Positions 7,320 through 13,339 of a stretch of 22,788 bases of DNA are shown piece after piece. The DNA is taken from NCBI GenBank assembly GCA_964551965.1, contig CAZKFB010000017.1, positions 1 through 22,788 on the forward strand, written 5' to 3'. The stretch is from CAG-582 sp964551965 (GTDB taxonomy: Bacteria > Bacillota_I > Bacilli_A > RF39 > UBA660). The position numbers were made by a program, and so were the translations under genes. Every line of letters starts with the position of its first letter. Position 1 is the first letter of the stretch. The notes below the pieces were generated by a model. The model had not been told where the DNA came from and ran no database searches. It saw nothing but the letters and a program-made list of their open reading frames with translations.

Positions 7320-8294
7320 CTATTTTTTTGTTGTAAAATTAAAATTAAATTTAAAGTCAGATCCGGCTGCATTATTTTCACAATCAACATCCTGTCCTTC
7401 AACCCAAGCATATATTCTTATCTTACTTATACCTCTAGGTAAGGAAAATAAAGAATAATTTGGCAATGTAGAACTAGAATAATCTGATCTCGTACGAATA
7501 TTATTATCCATCTTACTAAAATACTCTTCATCAGTACTAGTTAGTAATAGAGGTGTAGAAAATTCTTTTTTTACTCCATAATAATCGATATCAATAAAAT
7601 CTTCAGTAATATCTATACCATACACATTTTTGGCATTTAGAATAGCTGCATCCGTATGCTTATTACTATTAGCTTCCCATATCACAACTATTGCATCATC
7701 ACTTTTTATTGCTTGAACACTGTCTGGGTCACTATCTAATGGAGCCGTTCCTTCAAAGACAAATGCTACTCTAACGGCATTGTCAATTCCCGAATCATCC
7801 GTTACATAATTAACATAGCTTTTCTTCCCCAAATATAGATTTGCATCATTTAGATTTTTTAAATACAAATCAAACGCCAAGAAACCTCCACTAGTTCCAT
7901 CTACTTCTCTTATCTTTTCTGTAGTAAACATTAGTTTTCGATAGTTTTCACTTGAAGGATCTTTATTAATACTAACTAAGCCATGAAACATATCAAGCAA
8001 TCCATTATTTACATTCCCGGCTGTTGAATAAGCCTGAAAATTCTTTGGAGTTTGATTAAGCCTGTCTTGCGTGTAAGACGCATTCATAATGTCATAAAGT
8101 GTTACTTCACTTTTCCAATTTATCGCATCTGTAGATATATCAATATCTTTTGATGTTCTAGCTCTTACTTCGATATCTGTTGTTTCAATACTTTGATTAT
8201 TAGTAAACCATGCATAAGTAAACAATGTCAAAGACAAAGACAAAAAAATAATAGGTATCATCGATAATACGATTTTTTTGTTTGTTTCCAACAT
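7320..8294 (-). CDS. TasA-like secreted protein (TYAWF type)
   Basis: This 324-residue protein has a signal peptide ending LTLFTYAWFTNNQSI (about residues 23-37), the SipW-dependent type, then a beta-rich extracellular domain. It is a paralogue of the 368-residue protein at 2017: shared stretches include the TTDIEVRAR start (against TSDIDVKVT), DAINWKSEVTLYDI (against DALNFDKEISMTDV), YSTAGNV, GGFLAFDLYLKN and the C-terminal KIRIYAWVEGQDVDC with its single cysteine (305). It heads a four-gene unit with a clear promoter and ribosome site (GGAGGAAT) and is followed by a non-catalytic signal-peptidase homologue. It must then be processed by a peptidase from another unit, or left uncleaved. Secretion class is well supported; fibre formation is inferred. 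Confidence 0.78.
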   Translation of the reverse strand: MLETNKKIVLSMIPIIFLSLSLTLFTYAWFTNNQSIETTDIEVRARTSKDIDISTDAINWKSEVTLYDIMNASYTQDRLNQTPKNFQAYSTAGNVNNGLLDMFHGLVSINKDPSSENYRKLMFTTEKIREVDGTSGGFLAFDLYLKNLNDANLYLGKKSYVNYVTDDSGIDNAVRVAFVFEGTAPLDSDPDSVQAIKSDDAIVVIWEANSNKHTDAAILNAKNVYGIDITEDFIDIDYYGVKKEFSTPLLLTSTDEEYFSKMDNNIRTRSDYSSSTLPNYSLFSLPRGISKIRIYAWVEGQDVDCENNAAGSDFKFNFNFTTKK

Positions 8295-8322
8295 TTTATT
8301 CCTCCGCTATGTTACTATGTCC

Positions 8323-8351
8323 ATTATAACACCTTGAATTATAATTGTAAA
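8323..8351 (-). promoter_or_regulatory. Promoter for the 8294-4998 unit
   Basis: On the minus strand TTTACA (8351-8346) is followed after 17 bp by TATAAT (8328-8323). Transcription would begin near 8316, about 20 nt before the ATG at 8294. The -35 hexamer contains the same TTTAC (GTAAA on the plus strand) that is repeated through the adjacent operator array. Confidence 0.7.
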
Positions 8352-8371
8352 TTAAATATATCAAGCTTTGT

Positions 8372-8481
8372 CGTAAATTTATTACACTTTAGTTTGTAAA
8401 TGTATTACACTTAATGAACGTAAATAAACGTAAAATATAAATAAAGTAAATAGTCTACTTATGTGTAAATATATTACATTT
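8372..8481. promoter_or_regulatory. Operator array of TGTAA-N5-TTACA dyads and GTAAA repeats
   Basis: Three near-identical copies of GTAAATnTATTACAcTT start at 8373, 8396 and 8465. Each contains a dyad with 5-bp spacer: CGTAA/TTACA at 8372-8386 (one mismatch), TGTAA/TTACA at 8395-8409 and 8464-8478 (perfect). Starts differ by 23 and 69 bp. Further same-strand GTAAA half-sites fall at 8420, 8430, 8446 and 8487, plus 8347 in the minus -35 and 8523 in the plus promoter spacer. The array lies between two divergent promoters and most likely binds one regulator controlling both; the regulator is not recognisable from the site. Confidence 0.6.
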
Positions 8482-8506
8482 TAAACGTAAACTACTTGAT
8501 ACTTAG

Positions 8507-8535
8507 TTGATTGTCAATAAATGTAAAGTTATAAT
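8507..8535 (+). promoter_or_regulatory. Promoter of the plus-strand TasA-like gene
   Basis: TTGATT (8507-8512) is followed after 17 bp by TATAAT (8530-8535). Transcription would begin near 8542, leaving about 25 nt before the ATG at 8567, with AAAGGGTG at 8553-8560 as ribosome site. It faces away from the minus promoter at 8323-8351 across the operator array. Confidence 0.7.
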
Positions 8536-8566
8536 TAATATATATAATAATGAAAGGGTGAACTCT

Positions 8567-9169
8567 ATGCAACAAAAGAAATTATTGTTACTATTTTTAG
8601 GCTTAGTTTCGCTAGTATTCTCCCTTAATACCATTAACACCACTTATGCCAAGTACGCTACTAAAGCTACTGCTCGTTCTAATTTTGACGTTGCTAAGTG
8701 GGATTTAATTGTAAATAATCAACACATCAAAAACAATTCGGAAAAGAAAGTAACTATTGAACCTAAGTATATTGAGAACAACAATGTAGCATCCGGCGTT
8801 ATTGCTCCCGGAAGTGTTGGCTACTTTGATTTAACAATTGATGGAAGTAATACGGATGTTTCATTTACTTTCGATATAAGTGTACTAACTAGTGAAGACT
8901 CCGCCGTATCTGATGTTAAAATATTGAAATACTACATTGATTCCGTAGATAATATAACTAATGCTTCAGTTAGCAATTTAATATCGAGTGAAATAAATGT
9001 TAATGACGAAAATAAATTAAAGACAGTTAGAATCTACATCGTTTGGGATGATGAAACTGGAACTATGACTAACGAAGAAGATTCGATTGCTGGATATGAA
9101 GCAGAAGAAAAAACTGCTAATATCGATGTAAAAATTAACTTCAAACAAAAAATTGAAACTACCATATAA
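8567..9169 (+). CDS. Small TasA-like secreted protein (TYAKY type)
   Basis: This is the only plus-strand gene, 200 residues from ATG at 8567, which has AAAGGGTG six bases upstream; the frame extends back to 8507 but that part covers the promoter. The product has a signal peptide (MQQKKLLLLFLGLVSLVFSL) ending NTTYAKYATKA, then FDVAKWDLIVNN, IAPGSVGYFDLTIDG and VRIYIVWDDETG strands. These match the 192-residue protein at 12691 (YKIANWSVVVN, FAPGMVAECTISID), so the two are paralogues of a TasA/camelysin-like family. It has no cysteine in the mature part and no peptidase gene of its own on this strand. Being divergent from the 324-residue gene across a shared operator array suggests coordinated or opposed expression. 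Confidence 0.78.
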   Translation: MQQKKLLLLFLGLVSLVFSLNTINTTYAKYATKATARSNFDVAKWDLIVNNQHIKNNSEKKVTIEPKYIENNNVASGVIAPGSVGYFDLTIDGSNTDVSFTFDISVLTSEDSAVSDVKILKYYIDSVDNITNASVSNLISSEINVNDENKLKTVRIYIVWDDETGTMTNEEDSIAGYEAEEKTANIDVKINFKQKIETTI

Positions 9170-9194
9170 AAAAGTTGACTTAATAAGTCAACTT
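9168..9194. terminator. Bidirectional terminator between convergent genes
   Basis: A perfect 10-bp inverted repeat, AAGTTGACTT / AAGTCAACTT with loop AAT (9172-9194), sits between the stop codons of the plus gene (9169) and the minus gene (9195-9193). On the minus strand it is followed by six T residues, giving a good intrinsic terminator. On the plus strand only ATTCTAT follows, so it is weaker there. Confidence 0.75.
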
Positions 9195-9918
9195 ATTCTA
9201 TATATTGAACGGCATTAACAAGTATCTCTAGTCTTATAGAAGGGGTATCAGGATGAGCAGCTTTAAACTCATAAGCTTTAGAACCCCAATAAGTATCTTT
9301 AGCATCATTTAGTACATACAGTTCATTCTTTAAAGAATCATAGTTTTCAGAATTTACTTTAGTTTCTACATAGTTTTCTCCATCAACTTTAAAGTATTCT
9401 TGATCACCATCATATACACTTTCATCGCTTAACTTAATATAAGTCTCAAAAGGCCACTCTAATGCGAAAGAGAATACAGATACTTCATCAGTATGAATAA
9501 TACCTTTACTAACACGAGAATCAAATTTAAATGAATACTTTTTATTTAATTCTTCAAAGAAATTATCATTAGTTAGAGCAACTCCTTCTAACTCATCTCC
9601 TACTCTATATGTCTCATCAAAAATAGTAATAGATTTAACCGTCAATGATAGTTTAGCACTAGATTCACCACTATTGGTAATATTAAATTCATTTTTATAA
9701 TCTTCCATTCCGGGATAGATATTATTTATAATAATTTCATATTCATTTTCGATATTTGTCGAGCCATTAAAATCAACATTCCAATCAATAACATGACCAG
9801 TCATTGTACTATCAACATTACTGAAATAAGTGAACCAGGCATAAGTTCCATATATTAACATTACTGATGATAGCAATACTGAAATTAATGCTAATTTTAT
9901 TCCTTTATTCTTCTTCAT
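9193..9918 (-). CDS. TasA-like secreted protein (TYAWF type)
   Basis: The product has a basic n-region (MKKNKGIKLALIS), a hydrophobic core and YGTYAWFTYFSNVDS, the SipW-dependent signature, followed by GHVIDWNVDFNG and NIYPGMEDYKNEFNITNSG, where the PG turn and N-x-G pattern match the TasA-fold start. The rest is acidic and beta-rich with no cysteine and ends EILVNAVQYIE. The upstream signal peptidase gene overlaps the start. In-frame GTG 9936 and ATGs 9930, 9924 and 9918 are all possible, none with a clean Shine-Dalgarno; 9918 gives the most typical signal peptide. Translation is probably coupled to the upstream gene. It is the last gene of the six-gene unit and ends in a strong terminator. 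Confidence 0.72.
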   Translation of the reverse strand: MKKNKGIKLALISVLLSSVMLIYGTYAWFTYFSNVDSTMTGHVIDWNVDFNGSTNIENEYEIIINNIYPGMEDYKNEFNITNSGESSAKLSLTVKSITIFDETYRVGDELEGVALTNDNFFEELNKKYSFKFDSRVSKGIIHTDEVSVFSFALEWPFETYIKLSDESVYDGDQEYFKVDGENYVETKVNSENYDSLKNELYVLNDAKDTYWGSKAYEFKAAHPDTPSIRLEILVNAVQYIE

Positions 9919-10474
9919 CTTCATTACCATCTTCACTATCTTCTTTTGTTACTTCATTTATTACTTTAATTATTCTAAAGATAATATAACCAAATATTGG
10001 AACAAATATTACTAAAAAGAATATGAACTTATTACTTAAACATCTTCGTAAGAAACTAAGAGTTATAACTTTATATACAACAACACCGTAAACTTGATTT
10101 TGATTAACTTCCGGATCAGATAAAACATTAGCTATACCTTCCGTAATAAATGTCGTTGTACCATCATCTTTTTTATTTATCTTAACTACGGAGTGAGTAA
10201 CTATCTTATCTTTAAAATCTCCCTCTTTGCCTAGATAACATAAATCATCACCAATTGCAATTTCAGCAATTGGTTTTTGTTTTACAACTACGATATCACC
10301 AACAGCATACTTAGGTACCATACTTCCTGATATAACAGTAAATATTCGATAACCACCTAAAGAAGCTTTATTATCAGAGACCTTTTGAACTACTAAAACT
10401 CCTATATATATAATAAATAATGAAAGAATACACCACTTAATTATATTAAATATAATTTTAAGAACTTTCTTCAT
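9905..10474 (-). CDS. SipW-type signal peptidase I
   Basis: This 189-residue membrane protein has helix 1 (about 8-30), a catalytic domain and a C-terminal helix (about 148-170). Catalytic Ser51 lies in VISGSMVPKYAVGDIVVV and His94 in VTHSVV. The third region reads TEGIANVLSDPEV: the first Asp of the usual KGDAN is replaced by Ile114, and only Asp120 remains as a possible acidic partner. A very acidic cytoplasmic tail (EDSEDGNEDEEE) ends the protein. The ribosome site is a strong AGGAGGT. Its gene overlaps the next, which encodes a TYAWF substrate, so the pair form a processing module. Activity is likely because some Ser-His peptidases tolerate changes in the Asp, but it is less certain than for the other two. 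Confidence 0.82.
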   Translation of the reverse strand: MKKVLKIIFNIIKWCILSLFIIYIGVLVVQKVSDNKASLGGYRIFTVISGSMVPKYAVGDIVVVKQKPIAEIAIGDDLCYLGKEGDFKDKIVTHSVVKINKKDDGTTTFITEGIANVLSDPEVNQNQVYGVVVYKVITLSFLRRCLSNKFIFFLVIFVPIFGYIIFRIIKVINEVTKEDSEDGNEDEEE

Positions 10475-10482
10475 AGGACCTC

Positions 10483-11514
10483 CTAACCAACTTTAACTAT
10501 TGGGCTTTCATTAACGAATGGATAAGTATAATCAAGTGATTTATACTTCTTATAAAATTTAATATCCGCACTCGATATTGCATCTATATCTATTGTTAGA
10601 CCATTAACATAATCAAATAATTCACTAACCATCTCTTTATCCGTATCACTTAAAACATTATAATCTTTATCATCTAGTAGATCTCCTTCTTTATAATCAC
10701 CAAAAGATTTAATTACTTTTCTTAATTTAATAGTTGATATATTAGAAGGATTATTCTTACATGCATTTAAATAATAAGGATTTGTTAAATCCATATTAAT
10801 AACTTTAGGATCAAAAGATAGATTAACTAACAATGAATAACATTTCTTTTTATCTTCATTACTTAATTCTTGATATACATATTGTTCAATCTCATCTCCA
10901 ACTTTATAAGATCCGAAGGCTTCTTGAACCGTATAATATGTTAAAGAATTCGTTAATCTTAAAACGGAAAATATATCATTCTTCTTATCTGTTATCTCAT
11001 ATGATAAACCAATCTTAGATGCTTTTAATGTGAATGTTGCACTTAACTTCTTCTTATAAGGACTAGTAGATTTAGCAGTAATATCAACACTTACTTCTTC
11101 CTTATTAGCAAAAGGTTCTTTAGGTGCAACAGTTAAAGAAAACGAATCCCTATTACGTTCAATAGTTTCCGTTGCTCTAATAATACTCGTATCTTTTTCT
11201 AAATAACAATTTACTTTATCCCCACACTTATATTCAATATCATAATATATATCTGAAGTAGCATATTGTTTATCATTTCTTATCGAATTCATATTTATAG
11301 TAAGCGTATACGAATCAACACCAGACCAATTACTAATTGTATACTGAGTTCCTTCTTTACTTAAAAGATCACTATTAAAATAAAAATTCTTAGTAATAAA
11401 ATAATGATCTAAAAATATATTATAGACGAATCTACATAGAGAAAAAGTAGGATATAGAAGAATTAGAATTAGAACTATTATAATAATCTTTTTATATTTT
11501 CTAACAAACTTCAT
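10483..11514 (-). CDS. Membrane-anchored extracellular protein with duplicated domain
   Basis: This 343-residue protein has an N-terminal helix (about 9-30) with no TYAWF motif, so it is probably a signal anchor. Residues about 45-170 form a beta-rich domain beginning FYFNSDLLSKEG and containing paired cysteines (YKCGDKVNC). Residues about 190-340 contain two related repeats, FGSYKVGDEIEQYVYQELS-NEDK and FGDYKEGDLLDDKDYNVLS-DTDK, each followed by a leucine-rich helix and an I-x-x-D turn. The function is not recognised. The gene sits between a TasA-like gene and a signal peptidase gene with 8-bp gaps on each side and has its own AGGTGAT ribosome site, so it is a structural or anchoring member of the same secreted system by context. 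Confidence 0.68.
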   Translation of the reverse strand: MKFVRKYKKIIIIVLILILLYPTFSLCRFVYNIFLDHYFITKNFYFNSDLLSKEGTQYTISNWSGVDSYTLTINMNSIRNDKQYATSDIYYDIEYKCGDKVNCYLEKDTSIIRATETIERNRDSFSLTVAPKEPFANKEEVSVDITAKSTSPYKKKLSATFTLKASKIGLSYEITDKKNDIFSVLRLTNSLTYYTVQEAFGSYKVGDEIEQYVYQELSNEDKKKCYSLLVNLSFDPKVINMDLTNPYYLNACKNNPSNISTIKLRKVIKSFGDYKEGDLLDDKDYNVLSDTDKEMVSELFDYVNGLTIDIDAISSADIKFYKKYKSLDYTYPFVNESPIVKVG

Positions 11515-11522
11515 ACAATCAC

Positions 11523-12083
11523 CTATACTTGCTTAGCTTCAATCTTAACAGTTAGCAATTCAATTATATCTTGATAATCACTACTATCAAATTTACTATC
11601 TAACGAATATTTTAATTGAAACTTATCTATCTTCTTATTAGAGTAATTCATCTTATAAGAATCACTAGCAATAGTATAAAATACAGTATCATGTTCATCT
11701 TTAATATATTCAGCAGTTGATTTTATTTTATTTCCATCTAAATCATATAGTTCATAAGTAATTGGTAAATTAGTAGTTGCTATAACTTTTAAAGTATATT
11801 CCATATTAACATCTATTAATTGGTCTTCTTTATAATTAGCTACACTAAAAGTATAAGTATGTTCTTTTGAATCAGGTTGAATTTCATCTAATTCAATATC
11901 TCTCTCTAATTCATCAGTTTGTAACAAAGAAAAAGCTAAATCAACATTCATTTCACTTTCTCCCGTTGCTACATACATGCCTAACGACTTAGAAAAGAAT
12001 ATTAATCCACTTATAGCTATACCAAATACTAATAATAATATTATATTATATTTTAATTTTTTTAAATCTAACTGCATAAACAT
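11523..12083 (-). CDS. TasA-like exported protein
   Basis: The product has a basic N-terminus, a hydrophobic helix (about 14-33) and the boundary KSLGMYVATGESEMNVDLAF, which matches the start of TasA/camelysin-like mature domains even though TYAWF is absent. Strand patterns follow: EIQPDSKEHTYTFSVANYK, MEYTLKVIATTNLPITYELYD and FQLKYSLDSKFDSSDYQDII. There is no cysteine. The start is uncertain: GTG 12086, ATG 12083 and ATG 12077 are in frame and only a weak GAGTGAT lies nearby, suggesting coupling to the upstream signal peptidase gene, which ends 7-10 bp before. That peptidase is the probable processing enzyme. Confidence 0.68.
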   Translation of the reverse strand: MFMQLDLKKLKYNIILLLVFGIAISGLIFFSKSLGMYVATGESEMNVDLAFSLLQTDELERDIELDEIQPDSKEHTYTFSVANYKEDQLIDVNMEYTLKVIATTNLPITYELYDLDGNKIKSTAEYIKDEHDTVFYTIASDSYKMNYSNKKIDKFQLKYSLDSKFDSSDYQDIIELLTVKIEAKQV

Positions 12084-12093
12084 CACTCAATCA

Positions 12094-12681
12094 TTATTTT
12101 ATTTTAGGTAACTCAATATCTTTTTCTTCTTTCTTTAGTTTAGGAAGTTCCATAGATGAATCTTTCTTTCTTCTAATTGTCTTATCTTTCTTATCTTTCT
12201 TCTCATCTAAAGAGAAATAAAGAGTAAAGAATCCCATTGTAACAAATATTGCAATTATTACCTTATAATCAGTAAATACTTTTTTCCATACACCACCATT
12301 AGGTATAACATAAACTACTTTTCCAATAATATCATCTATCTTTAATTCTACATCTTCTGAAGTATTAGCATCTCCCATTGTAACTATTGAATCAGGTTTA
12401 ATTTCAACTACCCTATGAGTTACTATAGAATCTTTATCTTTAAAAGTAACTACATCTTTTAATTTAATATCTTTCGTTTCTTTAACAATTATATAATCAT
12501 TAATTTCAATTGTACCTGACATACTACCTGTTACTACTTCAAAAATAGAATATCCCATAAATGAAGAATAAGGTTTATGTATTACAGCAACTTGTATCCA
12601 CGAATAAAATGATATAGTTAATAGAATTAACAAAATAATAAATAAGATATTACTTATTCCCCTTAATATTCTTTTTATCAT
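12094..12681 (-). CDS. SipW-type signal peptidase I with charged C-terminal tail
   Basis: This 195-residue protein has all SipW-class catalytic residues: Ser53 in VVTGSMSGTIEINDYIIV, His89 in VTHRVV and Asp104/Asp110 in TMGDANTSED. Helices lie at about 11-32 and 141-158. A cytoplasmic tail of about 35 residues is strongly basic then mixed, with a short duplicated element (ELPKLK and ELPKIK). It lies between two TasA-like genes (12691-13269 and 11523-12083) with gaps under 11 bp and should process both. The ribosome site is weak (GGAG about 12 bases before ATG), so translational coupling is likely. It is the closest match to canonical SipW of the four signal-peptidase-fold proteins here. Confidence 0.88.
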   Translation of the reverse strand: MIKRILRGISNILFIILLILLTISFYSWIQVAVIHKPYSSFMGYSIFEVVTGSMSGTIEINDYIIVKETKDIKLKDVVTFKDKDSIVTHRVVEIKPDSIVTMGDANTSEDVELKIDDIIGKVVYVIPNGGVWKKVFTDYKVIIAIFVTMGFFTLYFSLDEKKDKKDKTIRRKKDSSMELPKLKKEEKDIELPKIK

Positions 12682-12690
12682 TTTGAATCA

Positions 12691-13269
12691 CTACTCCATT
12701 TTTTGCTTCATACGCAATTCAACCGGAACATTTAATACTCCATCATATTTTTCTCTAAATTCATAATCATTAGAAGATTCCGTATCAAGCCATTCAATTC
12801 CAATAGTTATTAAATCTTTCTTATTGCTTTCTATACTCTCTTTATCAAAAAATCCATGATAAGTATTATCAATAGTTTCTATATTAGAAAGTGAATTATT
12901 AACATAAGAAATCACGATATTATCATTTTCTAAATTAGATAAATCAATATCTAGATAATAATCAAATGCTACATCTACTTTTTTAGAATCAATTGATATA
13001 GTACACTCAGCTACCATTCCGGGAGCAAATTTATTATTTGATGCTGATAAACTACTATTATCACTTTTCTTATAAGTACAATTATTAATAGTAAATTTCT
13101 TATTCTCTTCCGTAGTAATATCTGAATCATTTACTACTACACTCCAATTAGCAATTTTATAATTTACTGTATTATTATAAGCATCAACATAGTAAGAATA
13201 AGTTTTTGTAAGAGTAAATACAAATAAAGTTAAAATGACAATCATACAACATACCCATATTTTTTTCAT
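12691..13269 (-). CDS. Small TasA-like secreted protein
   Basis: This 192-residue protein has a signal peptide (MKKIWVCCMIVILTLFVFTL) ending TKTYSYYVDAY, related to the TYAWF/TYAKY type, then YKIANWSVVVND, FAPGMVAECTISID and a VDVAFDYYLDIDL strand. It is a paralogue of the plus-strand protein at 8567. Unlike that one it has two cysteines in the mature part (NNCTYKK and AECTIS), which could form a disulfide. It opens a six-gene unit with its own promoter and an AGGTGG ribosome site, and the next gene is the canonical SipW-type peptidase. Mature fibre or surface role is inferred from family. Confidence 0.75.
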   Translation of the reverse strand: MKKIWVCCMIVILTLFVFTLTKTYSYYVDAYNNTVNYKIANWSVVVNDSDITTEENKKFTINNCTYKKSDNSSLSASNNKFAPGMVAECTISIDSKKVDVAFDYYLDIDLSNLENDNIVISYVNNSLSNIETIDNTYHGFFDKESIESNKKDLITIGIEWLDTESSNDYEFREKYDGVLNVPVELRMKQKME

Positions 13270-13293
13270 CTAACCACCTATTCTACATATATC

Positions 13294-13322
13294 ATTATAA
13301 CAAAAAAATAAGATAACAACAA
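13294..13322 (-). promoter_or_regulatory. Promoter for the six-gene 13269-9193 unit
   Basis: On the minus strand TTGTTG (13322-13317) is followed after 17 bp by TATAAT (13299-13294). The -35 lies inside the terminator hairpin of the giant gene and the T tract forms part of the spacer, so termination and initiation share the same bases. Confidence 0.55.
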
Positions 13323-13339
13323 TAAGTTTGTTATCTTAT
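13302..13339 (-). terminator. Intrinsic terminator of the giant surface-protein gene
   Basis: A perfect 12-bp inverted repeat, ATAAGATAACAA / TTGTTATCTTAT with an 8-nt loop (13308-13339), overlaps the stop codon (13333-13331) and is followed on the minus strand by a T run (13308-13302). Confidence 0.8.

Noticed and set aside
8372..8481. The three 17-bp repeats as a CRISPR array or plasmid iterons
   Set aside because: Unequal spacing, internal dyads, placement between divergent promoters, and no Cas or replication gene nearby fit operators better.
8507..8566. Twenty-codon N-terminal extension of the plus-strand TasA-like gene
   Set aside because: The extension covers the -35/-10 promoter elements, has no ribosome site, and would bury the signal peptide.
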